Positions 1-6,444 of a DNA stretch of 8,854 nt are shown piece after piece (the stretch's first letter is position 1; each line of letters starts with the position of its first letter). Source of the DNA: Bacteroidales bacterium (GTDB taxonomy: Bacteria > Bacteroidota > Bacteroidia > Bacteroidales > F082); NCBI GenBank assembly GCA_024689285.1, contig JAILDR010000138.1, positions 1 through 8,854 on the forward strand. The letters are read 5' to 3'. The translations under genes and the position numbers were made by a program. The notes under the pieces were generated by a model. The model did no database searches. It was not told the origin of the DNA and saw only the letters and a program-made list of their open reading frames with translations.

Positions 1-2343
1 GGCTGCACCAGCTTGGCGACATTAACCACGGCTGGCTATGCGAGTAACCTTACCACCATCGACAAAGGAGCTTTCAGAGACTGCACCGCCTTGACCTCCA
101 TCGACATTCCGAACTCGGTGACCTCTATCAACGACAATGCCTTCTATGGGGCCTATCACCTGAAAATCATCACCATCGGTACGGGTCTCCAGTCCATGGG
201 TTCTGCTGTCTTCTGCTTATGCTCTGCTTTGGAAAACATCACCTATAATGCCACTCACTGCCACACGTTCGGCAGCATGGTTTGGAGCGGCACGGGCGGC
301 AACGCCAAGACACTCACCATTGGCACGAATGTGGAAGTCATCCCTCCAAGAGCATTTGAGAGCCTTCTCGGTTTCACCACAGTCACCCTTCCCAATGCGC
401 TCACCCTCATCAGATCTAACGCCTTCAAGGGTTGCAGCCTGACCGAAATCACCATCCCCAACAATGTGACGGAAATCGAATACGACGCCTTTTTGAGCTG
501 CAACTTGCAAACTATCGTCCTTGGCAGTAAACTTAACAACATCGGTTCATACGCCTTTGCGGGTAATGCGAATATCGCGGAAATCACTTCCTACAACACC
601 ACGCCGCCTGCGGTCACCGGAAACACTTTTAGCAACTATGATGCAACCTTGAAGGTGCTGGCCCCTGCAATAAATGCATATAATGCACATTCAGTTTGGA
701 GCCTGTTTACCAACACCGAAAGCTTGGACGGCTATTATTTCACTGGTGCTACCGACAACAATTGGGGCACGGCCTCCAACTGGTCGAACGGCGAAGTGCC
801 TGTCAGCGATCCAATCATGGAGTACATCGGTGGTGTAGGGAATGAGAATTACAATGCGGATTACACCCCGAACGTCGTCATCCTTGCTGATGCCACGGTG
901 AACATCCCCAATGCCTTTGCTAACAAGCTCAACATCATGGACGGCAATGTGGTGACGGTGACCAATGGTAACAAGCTCTATATCGGCAACTGGGATGCTT
1001 CCTTTGTCGCTGCTGATGCCTCCGCTTTGGTCATCGAGGAGGGCGGACAGCTTTGGAACAACGTTGACGTTGAGGCCACTGTGAAGAAAGGCATTGCGCA
1101 TTATTCTGACTCAAGAAACGGATATCATTTTATCGCCTCGCCCCTCGGAGCGTTCTACGGCGATGAAGCCGACTGGGCCGACCCGATGGCTATTGAGGGC
1201 ATGATTGCCTCAACGCCGCGACACTACGACCTCTATCGCTTCGACCAAACCGCATTTGAAGCTGAGTGGCAGAATTATAAAGCCAATCCCTTCGTCCTGC
1301 GCAACGGCTGGGGCTACCTCTACGCCAACGCCAACGATGTCACCTTGGAGTTTGCCGGTAAAGTGGTGTCTAATGAATACGAGTCCCAACTGGATTTGGT
1401 GTTTACCGATGGGTATGTCGAGGTGCCGTTTGACCCGGAGAATCCGGAAGCTGGTTGTTACAATGAACCCTATCCTTTTGCTGGCTGGAACCTGATGGGC
1501 AACCCGTTTGCTTGTGATGCCTATCTTTCCTCTATGAGTTCGGGCTTTGAAAGCCTGAACTTCTACAGGATGAACGAGACCGGCAATGCAGTTGAGGCTG
1601 TGGAAAACGTCAGCGGCACTTCAATTGCTGCCTGCACAGGTATCTTCGTGAAGACACCCGACCAAGGCACTTCGTCTATCTCTTTCGTCAGGGAACTTGC
1701 CCCGATGATGATGTCTGCCAACCAAGGCAGCCTGCATATCGCCTTGGAGCAAGCTGCCATGCGTGGCGCTTCCGTGAAGATTGACAACGCCATCGTAAGC
1801 TTCAACGAAGGCAGCACGCTTGAAAAGTTCGTGCTGTTTGAAGACAACGCCCGCATCTACATCCCGCAGAACGGAAAGGATTATGCCATCGTCAGCAGCG
1901 AGGGTAGTGGCGAAATGCCGATGAACTTCAAGGCTGTTGACAATGGTAAATATACGATTACCGTCAATCCATCGAATGTGGAGATGGCTTACCTTCACCT
2001 TATTGACAACCTCACCGGTGATGACATCAACCTGCTTGAAACGCCGAGTTACACCTTTGATGGGGGTCAGGGCAACTATGCCAGCCGCTTCCGTTTGGTG
2101 TATTCCATCTGCGGAGACGCTAATGGCGACAATGCCTTCGCATACTTTGACGGCAACTCATGGGTAATCGGCAACACGGGTCGCGCCACCCTGCAAATTG
2201 TTGATGTGATGGGTCGCATACTCCGTAGTGGGCAAATCGACGGCAATGCCACCTTGAACCCCAACGGACTCAGCACCGGTGTCTACATCATGCAACTCAT
2301 CAACGGCGAGAACGTCAAGACGCAGAAGATTGTGGTAAGATAA
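1..2343 (+). CDS. BspA-like leucine-rich-repeat surface protein with T9SS C-terminal sorting domain (5' partial)
   Basis: The reading frame is open from base 1 (GCTSLATL...), so the TTG at 13 is not the start and the gene begins upstream; 780 codons plus TAA are visible. Bases 1 to about 690 encode seven or eight LRR_5 (BspA/TpLRR) units of the pattern AF-x-C-x-x-L-T-x-I-x-I-P-x-x-V-x-x-I, for example GAFRDCTALTSIDIPNSVTS. From about 734 (YYFTGATDNNWGTASNWSNG) to about 1110 comes a beta-rich segment of the GxW..NW..G.vP type common in T9SS cargo. A long stalk follows (about 1120-2100). The last ~75 residues (from about 2113) match a type A sorting tail: LQIVDVMGR, then LSTGVYIMQLINGENVKTQKIVVR. 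Family knowledge says such proteins cross the outer membrane by T9SS and lose this tail on surface attachment. An adhesin or binding role is inference; the ligand is unknown. Confidence 0.9.
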   Translation, partial: GCTSLATLTTAGYASNLTTIDKGAFRDCTALTSIDIPNSVTSINDNAFYGAYHLKIITIGTGLQSMGSAVFCLCSALENITYNATHCHTFGSMVWSGTGGNAKTLTIGTNVEVIPPRAFESLLGFTTVTLPNALTLIRSNAFKGCSLTEITIPNNVTEIEYDAFLSCNLQTIVLGSKLNNIGSYAFAGNANIAEITSYNTTPPAVTGNTFSNYDATLKVLAPAINAYNAHSVWSLFTNTESLDGYYFTGATDNNWGTASNWSNGEVPVSDPIMEYIGGVGNENYNADYTPNVVILADATVNIPNAFANKLNIMDGNVVTVTNGNKLYIGNWDASFVAADASALVIEEGGQLWNNVDVEATVKKGIAHYSDSRNGYHFIASPLGAFYGDEADWADPMAIEGMIASTPRHYDLYRFDQTAFEAEWQNYKANPFVLRNGWGYLYANANDVTLEFAGKVVSNEYESQLDLVFTDGYVEVPFDPENPEAGCYNEPYPFAGWNLMGNPFACDAYLSSMSSGFESLNFYRMNETGNAVEAVENVSGTSIAACTGIFVKTPDQGTSSISFVRELAPMMMSANQGSLHIALEQAAMRGASVKIDNAIVSFNEGSTLEKFVLFEDNARIYIPQNGKDYAIVSSEGSGEMPMNFKAVDNGKYTITVNPSNVEMAYLHLIDNLTGDDINLLETPSYTFDGGQGNYASRFRLVYSICGDANGDNAFAYFDGNSWVIGNTGRATLQIVDVMGRILRSGQIDGNATLNPNGLSTGVYIMQLINGENVKTQKIVVR

Positions 2344-2369
2344 GAATTCAAGGGTAACCTGCTCTTGTG

Positions 2370-2400
2370 AAAACCGACGGCTCAAAGTCGTCGGTTTTTT
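2370..2400. terminator. Bidirectional rho-independent terminator between convergent genes
   Basis: A perfect 10-bp stem pairs AAAACCGACG (2370-2379) with CGTCGGTTTT (2389-2398) around a 9-nt loop, and the + strand continues into T2395-2400. It lies 26 bp after the stop of the LRR gene. The minus-strand gene's stop codon (2399-2401) abuts the same hairpin. Read on the minus strand the stem ends in a shorter run of four T, so it should work best for the + transcript and plausibly serves both. Confidence 0.85.
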
Positions 2401-3919
2401 ATCTTAAAATCAGCGTCTCTGCCTGTCCACGGGTAAGGAAACGGAGCCTCACTTCGGGCTTCATGCCTTCCGTATTGACCTCACATTGGAACGACACTTC
2501 AGAGACGCCTTCGTCCAAAACGGACACACCCATAGGGGTGACTTCTTCCAACGTGTAGTAATTCATGTCGGTGACATACGCCTTGCCATCGAAGCCATAC
2601 ATCAGGCATTGGCCCGCCTTTACGGAGCAGGGGAGATAAAGCGTGCCATTGGGTGTGCGGAAGCTCGGGTTGCTGATGCCTCCAATACCTTCCACCACAA
2701 TCTGAAGGGCGAACGGGCCCGGATAGGGGCTTGTCCATTCCCAATGGTCGTCGTTGAGGTGGCAGTAATACCGCCGTGAGATATACTGCGGATAGAGGAG
2801 ACAGGTGGTGTCGCTGTCCTTCTCGATATGCCAATTCCCGTAAGGGTCTTTGAACTGCTCCTTTTGCTCCTCGCTGAAGCCACCGGCCAAGCGAAGCGTT
2901 TCCCAAAGATTAATGGTGCTCAGTATTTTGTCCGTCAGGCCGTGCTGGCGCAGGGTCTCCGCGCTGACATCAAGGCCGAAACCTGCCTCAAAAGCGGCGG
3001 CTTTGGAGAGAAGCCATTCCAGTTCTTCCATCGTGGTGGCCATCTTATTCTTGTTGGAGAGGAGGATTTGGAAGGTACCTATCATCCACGGCATCCGGTT
3101 CTTGCGGTAGTACACTTGCTTTTCGGTCAGCGTTTCCACTATCTTGGTGCGCATCGACTCTTTCCATACTTGGTTTTCGTTGACGCGGCTCAGATAGTTC
3201 CCCGCTGAGGGGGTATACAGGTCGGTTTGCAGAAGCTTGTCGGGGTTGTATTTGTGCATCGTGTCCAGGAAATGGACGATGGACAGATCGCCCTGGTCGT
3301 TGTAGGTATAGCTCTTCATGTCGTTGAAAATCAATAGCGTGAAATCCGTTTTGGCAAGTCTCTTTGCTTCGGCCTGTGCCATTTGGTTCTGCAAAACGAA
3401 GTCGGGGAGCAAGGTGCGCTCGGGGGTGTCCCAAAGCTTGTAGACGGGGGCATCTTTTGCATGGGCGGATTTGCGGGTACCGTAGGCACCCCGTGTGCAA
3501 TGATAGAGCAGATGGATGTCGCCGGTGGTCTCCATCGTCCGGTAGGTGATAATCTCGTCGCCGATTTGCAGCACATTGATGGTGGAAGGGATGCTGAACA
3601 ATTCGGAATGATAGACAGCAAACTCGTCTTGGGTCTCATTCATAGGCAGTTGCAGCTGCAACACCCCTTGCTTCAGGAGATGTTTGGATGGCATCGGCCC
3701 GACGTGTCGGCTGTTGGTCTTGACGCGGTTGGCCAACACCGAAAGGCCCAGGTCCAATCCGGCCTGACGGCTTTTCGCCTTCAAATAGGCAATGTCTTTT
3801 TCAGTCTTGTCGACGACTATATAGGATTTTGTGCTTCTTTTTGGCGTCGTAAGACTATCCTGTGCGAACGAAACTGTTCCGCTAAGCAGTAGCAACACTA
3901 TGGCTAAAATCCTCTTCAT
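2399..3919 (-). CDS. Secreted protein of unknown function, putative TIM-barrel glycoside-hydrolase-like
   Basis: This is a 506-residue protein with a clear Sec signal peptide (MKRILAIVLLLLSGTVSFAQ, likely cleaved after SFA); there is no lipobox Cys. Residues ~113-165 contain LQIGDEIITYR and HCTRGAYGTRKSAHAKDAPVYKL. I associate this RGAxGT-x-x-x-H block with uncharacterised polysaccharide-locus proteins that precede a TIM-barrel domain. Alternating strands and helices follow: LLIFNDMKSY (~195-204), LLQTDLYTPSAG (~229-240), PWMIGTFQIL (~277-286), AAAFEAGFGLDVSAETLRQHG (~307-327). Acidic residues at strand ends (D200, D233, D317) are candidate active-site positions. Residues ~380-506 look like an all-beta C-terminal domain. 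It overlaps dgt by one base and is probably translated by coupling to it. Function and substrate are unproven; the hydrolase label is a recollection of family resemblance. Confidence 0.8.
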   Translation of the reverse strand: MKRILAIVLLLLSGTVSFAQDSLTTPKRSTKSYIVVDKTEKDIAYLKAKSRQAGLDLGLSVLANRVKTNSRHVGPMPSKHLLKQGVLQLQLPMNETQDEFAVYHSELFSIPSTINVLQIGDEIITYRTMETTGDIHLLYHCTRGAYGTRKSAHAKDAPVYKLWDTPERTLLPDFVLQNQMAQAEAKRLAKTDFTLLIFNDMKSYTYNDQGDLSIVHFLDTMHKYNPDKLLQTDLYTPSAGNYLSRVNENQVWKESMRTKIVETLTEKQVYYRKNRMPWMIGTFQILLSNKNKMATTMEELEWLLSKAAAFEAGFGLDVSAETLRQHGLTDKILSTINLWETLRLAGGFSEEQKEQFKDPYGNWHIEKDSDTTCLLYPQYISRRYYCHLNDDHWEWTSPYPGPFALQIVVEGIGGISNPSFRTPNGTLYLPCSVKAGQCLMYGFDGKAYVTDMNYYTLEEVTPMGVSVLDEGVSEVSFQCEVNTEGMKPEVRLRFLTRGQAETLILR

Positions 3920-5235
3920 CAGTCGATTCCCCTCAGGTCTTTGTAGAGTTGCACAGCGTAGAGGTCGGTCATGTTGGAGATGAAGTCGATGGCTGACTGG
4001 AGTAGGGTATAGGTGTCGTCGGTCTGCACCTTGAATTGCTCGGGGATGAGCGACAGCAGCTTTTTGTTATAAGGAGTGTCGGGATGCAGCACGGCATCGG
4101 TAAAGTTTTCCAGCAGCGTGCCGATGACGTTGAAGCCCGTCAGCTCGATTTTCACCACCGAAGGGTGGCGGTAGATGTGGCACACCGAAGCCTCGCGGCA
4201 GATGTCGAGGGCGTTTTTCTCGAAATCAGGCAGATGTGAGATGAGGCTCTTCTCGAAGCGGCCTTCCATGATGGCCTCGTAATTCCTGACGAAGATGTCG
4301 CTGGCGCAGTTCACCAGTTTGTTGATGAGCATCGCGCGGAGGAAGGCCATCCGCTCGTTGACGTCGCTCACCTCGCCGTAGGCTTTTTCCTTGTGGGCAA
4401 AGAACTGTTTGTCCTTTTCAGCGTCGAAGAACGAGAGGAAGCTTCCTTCTATGGCCTCGGTGCTGATGATGCCGCGCTTGTGGGCGTCTTCCATATCGAG
4501 GACGAGGTAGCAGATGTCGTCGGCAGCCTCCATCATGTACGATAGGGGATGGCGGGCAAAGACCAGATGCTCGGCATCGGTACGAGGGAGGCCGCATTCC
4601 TTGGCCACTTCCTCGAAGGCAGGAATCTCAGAGTAGAACACGTTGTATTTCTTGCGGTTGCCTTTGTTGTAGGAAGGGTAGGGGTATTTCAGCAGGGTGG
4701 CCAAGGTGGCGTAGGTAAGCGAGAAGCCGCCCGCCCGGCGTCCCGTGAACTGGTGTGTCAGCTGGCGGAAAGCGTTGGCGTTGCCCTCAAAGGCGATGAG
4801 GTCGCTCCATTGTTCGGGCAGCACCTGGTTTTCGAGCACGCTGCCTTTGCCGTCGCGGAAGAAGCTGCTGATGGTGTCTTCGCCCGAGTGGCCGAAGGGC
4901 GGGTTGCCCAAGTCGTGGGCCAGACAGGCGGAGGCCACGATGGTCTCGATGTCGGACTGACGCTCTTTCAGGTCGGGGTGTTTCTTGGCCAGTTTCTCCA
5001 CTGTGCGGCAGGCGATGGAGCGTCCCACGCTGGCCACTTCGAGGCTATGGGTCAGGCGGTTGTGCACCATCTGAGCACCAGGCAGGGGAAACACTTGCGT
5101 CTTGTTTTGCAGTCGGCGGAAGGGGCTGCTGAAGAGGATGCGGTCGTAGTCGCGCTGAAACGAGCTGCGGATGTCGGGGCTTTTTTGCGCCTGCGCATAA
5201 CGTTTGTTGGAGAGGAGGTCGGGCCAGTTCATCAT
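3919..5235 (-). CDS. dgt: Deoxyguanosinetriphosphate triphosphohydrolase (HD-domain dNTPase)
   Basis: The enzyme hydrolyses dGTP or other dNTPs to the deoxynucleoside plus triphosphate, adjusting cytosolic dNTP pools. Taking the ATG at 5235 gives 438 residues, normal for bacterial Dgt. Visible motifs are FQRDYDRILFSSPFRRLQNK (26-45), HNRLTHSLEVA (58-68) with metal ligand H63, the HD pair H107-D108 in LAHDLGNPPFGHSGE, FEGNANAFR (149-157), and MEAADDICY (235-243) supplying the last metal-binding Asp. The frame extends to a TTG at 5256, but ATG 5235 or the adjacent ATG 5232 is preferred because homologues I recall begin MNW. The stop (TGA, 3921-3919) overlaps the next gene's ATG as TGATG. A promoter core lies about 105 bp upstream of the start. 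Confidence 0.96.
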   Translation of the reverse strand: MMNWPDLLSNKRYAQAQKSPDIRSSFQRDYDRILFSSPFRRLQNKTQVFPLPGAQMVHNRLTHSLEVASVGRSIACRTVEKLAKKHPDLKERQSDIETIVASACLAHDLGNPPFGHSGEDTISSFFRDGKGSVLENQVLPEQWSDLIAFEGNANAFRQLTHQFTGRRAGGFSLTYATLATLLKYPYPSYNKGNRKKYNVFYSEIPAFEEVAKECGLPRTDAEHLVFARHPLSYMMEAADDICYLVLDMEDAHKRGIISTEAIEGSFLSFFDAEKDKQFFAHKEKAYGEVSDVNERMAFLRAMLINKLVNCASDIFVRNYEAIMEGRFEKSLISHLPDFEKNALDICREASVCHIYRHPSVVKIELTGFNVIGTLLENFTDAVLHPDTPYNKKLLSLIPEQFKVQTDDTYTLLQSAIDFISNMTDLYAVQLYKDLRGID

Positions 5236-5338
5236 AATGCTTAAATCATTTTCCAACCCTCAATCCGCCGTGTAGCAGAGGAGAAGTTGATGCCGATAGG
5301 ATATTTAGTCATAATGCCATAACACTGTATTCTGTCGG

Positions 5339-5346
5339 CAAAAGTA
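5339..5346 (-). promoter_or_regulatory. Bacteroidota-type -7 promoter element for dgt
   Basis: On the minus strand the sequence reads TACTTTTG, an exact match to the Bacteroidota -7 consensus TAnnTTTG, followed by CC. It implies a leader of roughly 95 nt before the dgt ATG. I see no convincing TTTG -33 box at the usual 19-21 nt spacing, so the call rests on the -7 element and its position. Confidence 0.5.
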
Positions 5347-5547
5347 CAAATTTCCACCCTAAATTGCCTTGTTTTTCGTTATTTTTTTATCGTCGTTATT
5401 TGTTTCGACCACACAAGTTATCAGGCTCATCGCAAGTGCCATCCGCGAATTATTCCATTCCTCTCTGTGAATTACTTGAACAAAATGCGGAAGCCATCAA
5501 GCAAGGAGCCGGAAGCCGTATCGTAGGTGTTTTGGTGGAGTTGTCTT
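5347..5547. other. Intergenic stretch without a recognisable gene
   Basis: This lies between the dgt promoter and the 11-bp repeat array. A + frame from 5364 stays open for 85 codons (it includes ELLEQNAEAIKQGAGSRIVG) but runs straight into the tandem array and ends there. I recognise no domain, start signal or promoter for it. It may be a decayed coding fragment or non-coding flank. Confidence 0.4.
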
Positions 5548-5635
5548 TACCTCGAAGTTACCTCAAAGTTACCTCGAAGTTACCTCGGAGTACCTATAGG
5601 CTTGGTATAGCGTTGCTATAGGCTTGCTATGGTTT
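5548..5635. repeat. Array of eight 11-bp tandem repeats in two subfamilies
   Basis: Four units of TACCTCRRAGT lie head to tail: TACCTCGAAGT (5548), TACCTCAAAGT (5559), TACCTCGAAGT (5570), TACCTCGGAGT (5581). They are followed in the same 11-bp register by ACCTATAGGCT (5592), TGGTATAGCGT (5603), TGCTATAGGCT (5614) and the degenerate TGCTATGGTTT (5625). The shift from a CTCGAAG core to a TATAGGC core at constant period is clear by eye. The spacing is too short and unspaced for CRISPR. Function is unknown; replication slippage, a mobile-element end, or a protein-binding array with roughly one site per helical turn are all possible. Confidence 0.8.
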
Positions 5636-5760
5636 TGAAGCATTTAATATATTGATTGTGAATATGTTATTGTTCCGAATAGAGCCTTTGAGTCTATCTA
5701 TGCTGTTTATCGTTCACAAACACAGATAGTTACAAGGATTAATATAGCTCATTCGCTGCT

Positions 5761-5880
5761 TTGTTTTGCGACTGCAAAGATAAACAAATTTTTTGGTTTT
5801 CGAATCCTTGGAGCGACATTGATGTGGCCATCATTGTTCCTACGGTGGCTGATGATGAATGGCTTGACACTTCCATCGCC
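5761..5880 (+). pseudogene. Possible remnant of a MNT-type nucleotidyltransferase
   Basis: The + frame reads NPWSDIDVAIIVPTVADDEWLDTS, with SDID encoded at 5812-5823. The S-D-[IV]-D-[LIV]-A block followed by a short acidic stretch is typical of minimal nucleotidyltransferases. The upstream GSxARG half of the active site is missing (preceding residues are KDKQIFWFS), and the frame then continues as antisense of the neighbouring ATPase-like remnant. If real it is a broken fragment of about 30 residues. A chance match cannot be excluded. Confidence 0.28.
5775..5782 (-). promoter_or_regulatory. Orphan Bacteroidota -7-like element
   Basis: The minus strand reads TATCTTTG followed by CAG, an exact TAnnTTTG match. 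It points toward the 11-bp array and dgt, with no intact gene within 300 bp downstream. It could be a distal dgt promoter, the promoter of a lost gene, or a chance match in AT-rich DNA. Confidence 0.3.
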
Positions 5881-5975
5881 TTTCCATGCTTTGTTTCTGT
5901 CACCGCCCACAGCATCATACCATTGCCTTTTGCGGCGACTAACTGTTTAAGGTATTTTGGGCGTTGAATAACCAT
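5880..5975 (-). pseudogene. Possible N-terminal remnant of an AAA-type (AAA_14/DUF4143-like) ATPase
   Basis: From the ATG at 5975 the minus strand encodes MVIQRPKYLKQLVAAKGNGM. This closely resembles the start of Bacteroidales AAA_14/DUF4143 ATPases (M-I-x-R-x-x-Y-L-x-x-L). The expected Walker A segment (VTGIRRCGKS) appears at best as a decayed AVTETKHGKAM, and nothing after it looks like the family. A promoter core (TATTTTTG at 6024-6017) sits about 40 nt upstream, as expected for a once functional gene. The frame stays open to 5739 but is not a convincing protein. Confidence 0.38.
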
Positions 5976-6016
5976 ATAGGGTATAATTTCTGTGAATTTC
6001 CACAAATTTTCATCTG

Positions 6017-6024
6017 CAAAAATA
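6017..6024 (-). promoter_or_regulatory. -7-like element upstream of the ATPase remnant
   Basis: The minus strand reads TATTTTTG followed by CAG, matching TAnnTTTG. It lies about 40 nt upstream of the ATG at 5975 of the decayed ATPase-like frame, which supports the idea that a gene once began there. No clear -33 box is visible. Confidence 0.35.
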
Positions 6025-6095
6025 CATATTCCTTCCTGATTACAGATGTAATTTGTTTATTTTTCAAGTTTTTTTTTCATCTTCCCGAATTTTTG

Positions 6096-6103
6096 TATCT
6101 TTG
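6096..6103 (+). promoter_or_regulatory. Bacteroidota -7 promoter element for the beta-helix operon
   Basis: TATCTTTG followed by CCCCC is a strong match to the Bacteroidota -7 consensus. A run of T (6069-6077) occupies the -33 region in place of a clear TTTG. Transcription would start near 6109 and run through the large hairpin to the ATG at 6445, leaving an unusually long leader of about 335 nt. Confidence 0.65.
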
Positions 6104-6204
6104 CCCCCAACAAATCAAAACGAAAAGTCTAACTAAAATACATCAAATGAACTAATCCCCTCTCTCCAGACATATTTAAAGAAAAAGCGTTAGCTTAAAA
6201 GCTT

Positions 6205-6326
6205 GTTCTTAGAAACTACCACCTTCTAACAACGTTACAAGCGAGTAAAGCCAATGCTCACGTGTTTTCCACGTGGGCTTTACTCAATAGAGATGTAACG
6301 TTGGGCTGTGGTAGGCCTCTAAGAAC
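6205..6326 (+). ncRNA. Long structured leader hairpin, candidate cis-regulatory or small RNA
   Basis: Five nested helices form one 122-nt imperfect hairpin. P1 pairs 6205-6213 with 6318-6326 (GTTCTTAGA/TCTAAGAAC, 9 bp). P2 pairs 6216-6222 with 6308-6314 (CTACCAC/GTGGTAG, 7 bp). P3 pairs 6230-6239 with 6294-6303 (CAACGTTACA/TGTAACGTTG, 10 bp). P4 pairs 6243-6252 with 6276-6285 (GAGTAAAGCC/GGCTTTACTC, 10 bp). P5 pairs 6259-6264 with 6270-6275 (CACGTG/CACGTG) around a TTTTC loop. In all, 42 Watson-Crick pairs are separated by asymmetric internal loops (2/3, 7/4, 3/8 and 6/0 nt). The order promoter, hairpin, exported-protein operon suggests a regulatory leader or a processed RNA. I do not recognise it as a named riboswitch or as 6S RNA. 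A palindromic mobile-element relic is the main alternative. Confidence 0.6.
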
Positions 6327-6380
6327 ATCTTGAAGAAAAAGTCCACGTTTTTTATTGCCCGCCCGGGAGGAAGAATAAAA

Positions 6381-6400
6381 GTTGAAATCGCAGATTCAAC
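6381..6400 (+). other. Small hairpin in the leader before the beta-helix gene
   Basis: GTTGAA (6381-6386) pairs with TTCAAC (6395-6400) around an 8-nt loop. It sits 45 nt before the start codon and has no T-run after it, so it is not a terminator. It may shape the 5' UTR near the ribosome entry region; significance is uncertain. Confidence 0.35.
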
Positions 6401-6444
6401 GGAGTTAAAACACATAATCCATAATTCATTTAATACTTAAACAG

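Noticed and set aside
13..15. TTG at 13 as start of the LRR gene
   Set aside because: The frame is open to base 1 and already encodes LRR sequence (GCTSL), with no signal peptide after the TTG; the gene starts upstream of the window.
3383..3892. + strand frame of 169 codons opposite the secreted protein gene
   Set aside because: It is the shadow of the minus-strand gene, which has a signal peptide and coherent protein composition; the + frame does not.
4549..5244. Long + strand open frame of 231 codons opposite dgt
   Set aside because: It is antisense to the conserved HD-domain coding sequence and has no start signal or recognisable domain; it is an artefact of GC-rich third positions in dgt.
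5364..5621. + strand frame of 85 codons
   Set aside because: Its last ~25 codons are the 11-bp tandem array, there is no promoter or recognisable domain, and the N-terminus lies in AT-rich spacer.
5548..5635. CRISPR array
   Set aside because: Units are 11 bp with no spacers between them and no cas genes nearby.
5964..6155. + strand frame of 63 codons before the beta-helix operon
   Set aside because: It spans the promoter core at 6096-6103 and a T-rich tract; composition is non-coding.
6254..6298. 14-codon open frame inside the hairpin (MLTCFPRGLYSIEM)
   Set aside because: It is buried in helices P3 to P5, lacks a ribosome binding site, and such a short frame is expected by chance. It would matter only if the hairpin proved to be a translated leader.
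6205..6326. 6S RNA or invertible promoter
   Set aside because: There is no single large central bubble as in 6S RNA. The inverted arms are continuous with only a 5-nt loop, so no segment between repeats could carry an invertible promoter, and no recombinase gene is present.
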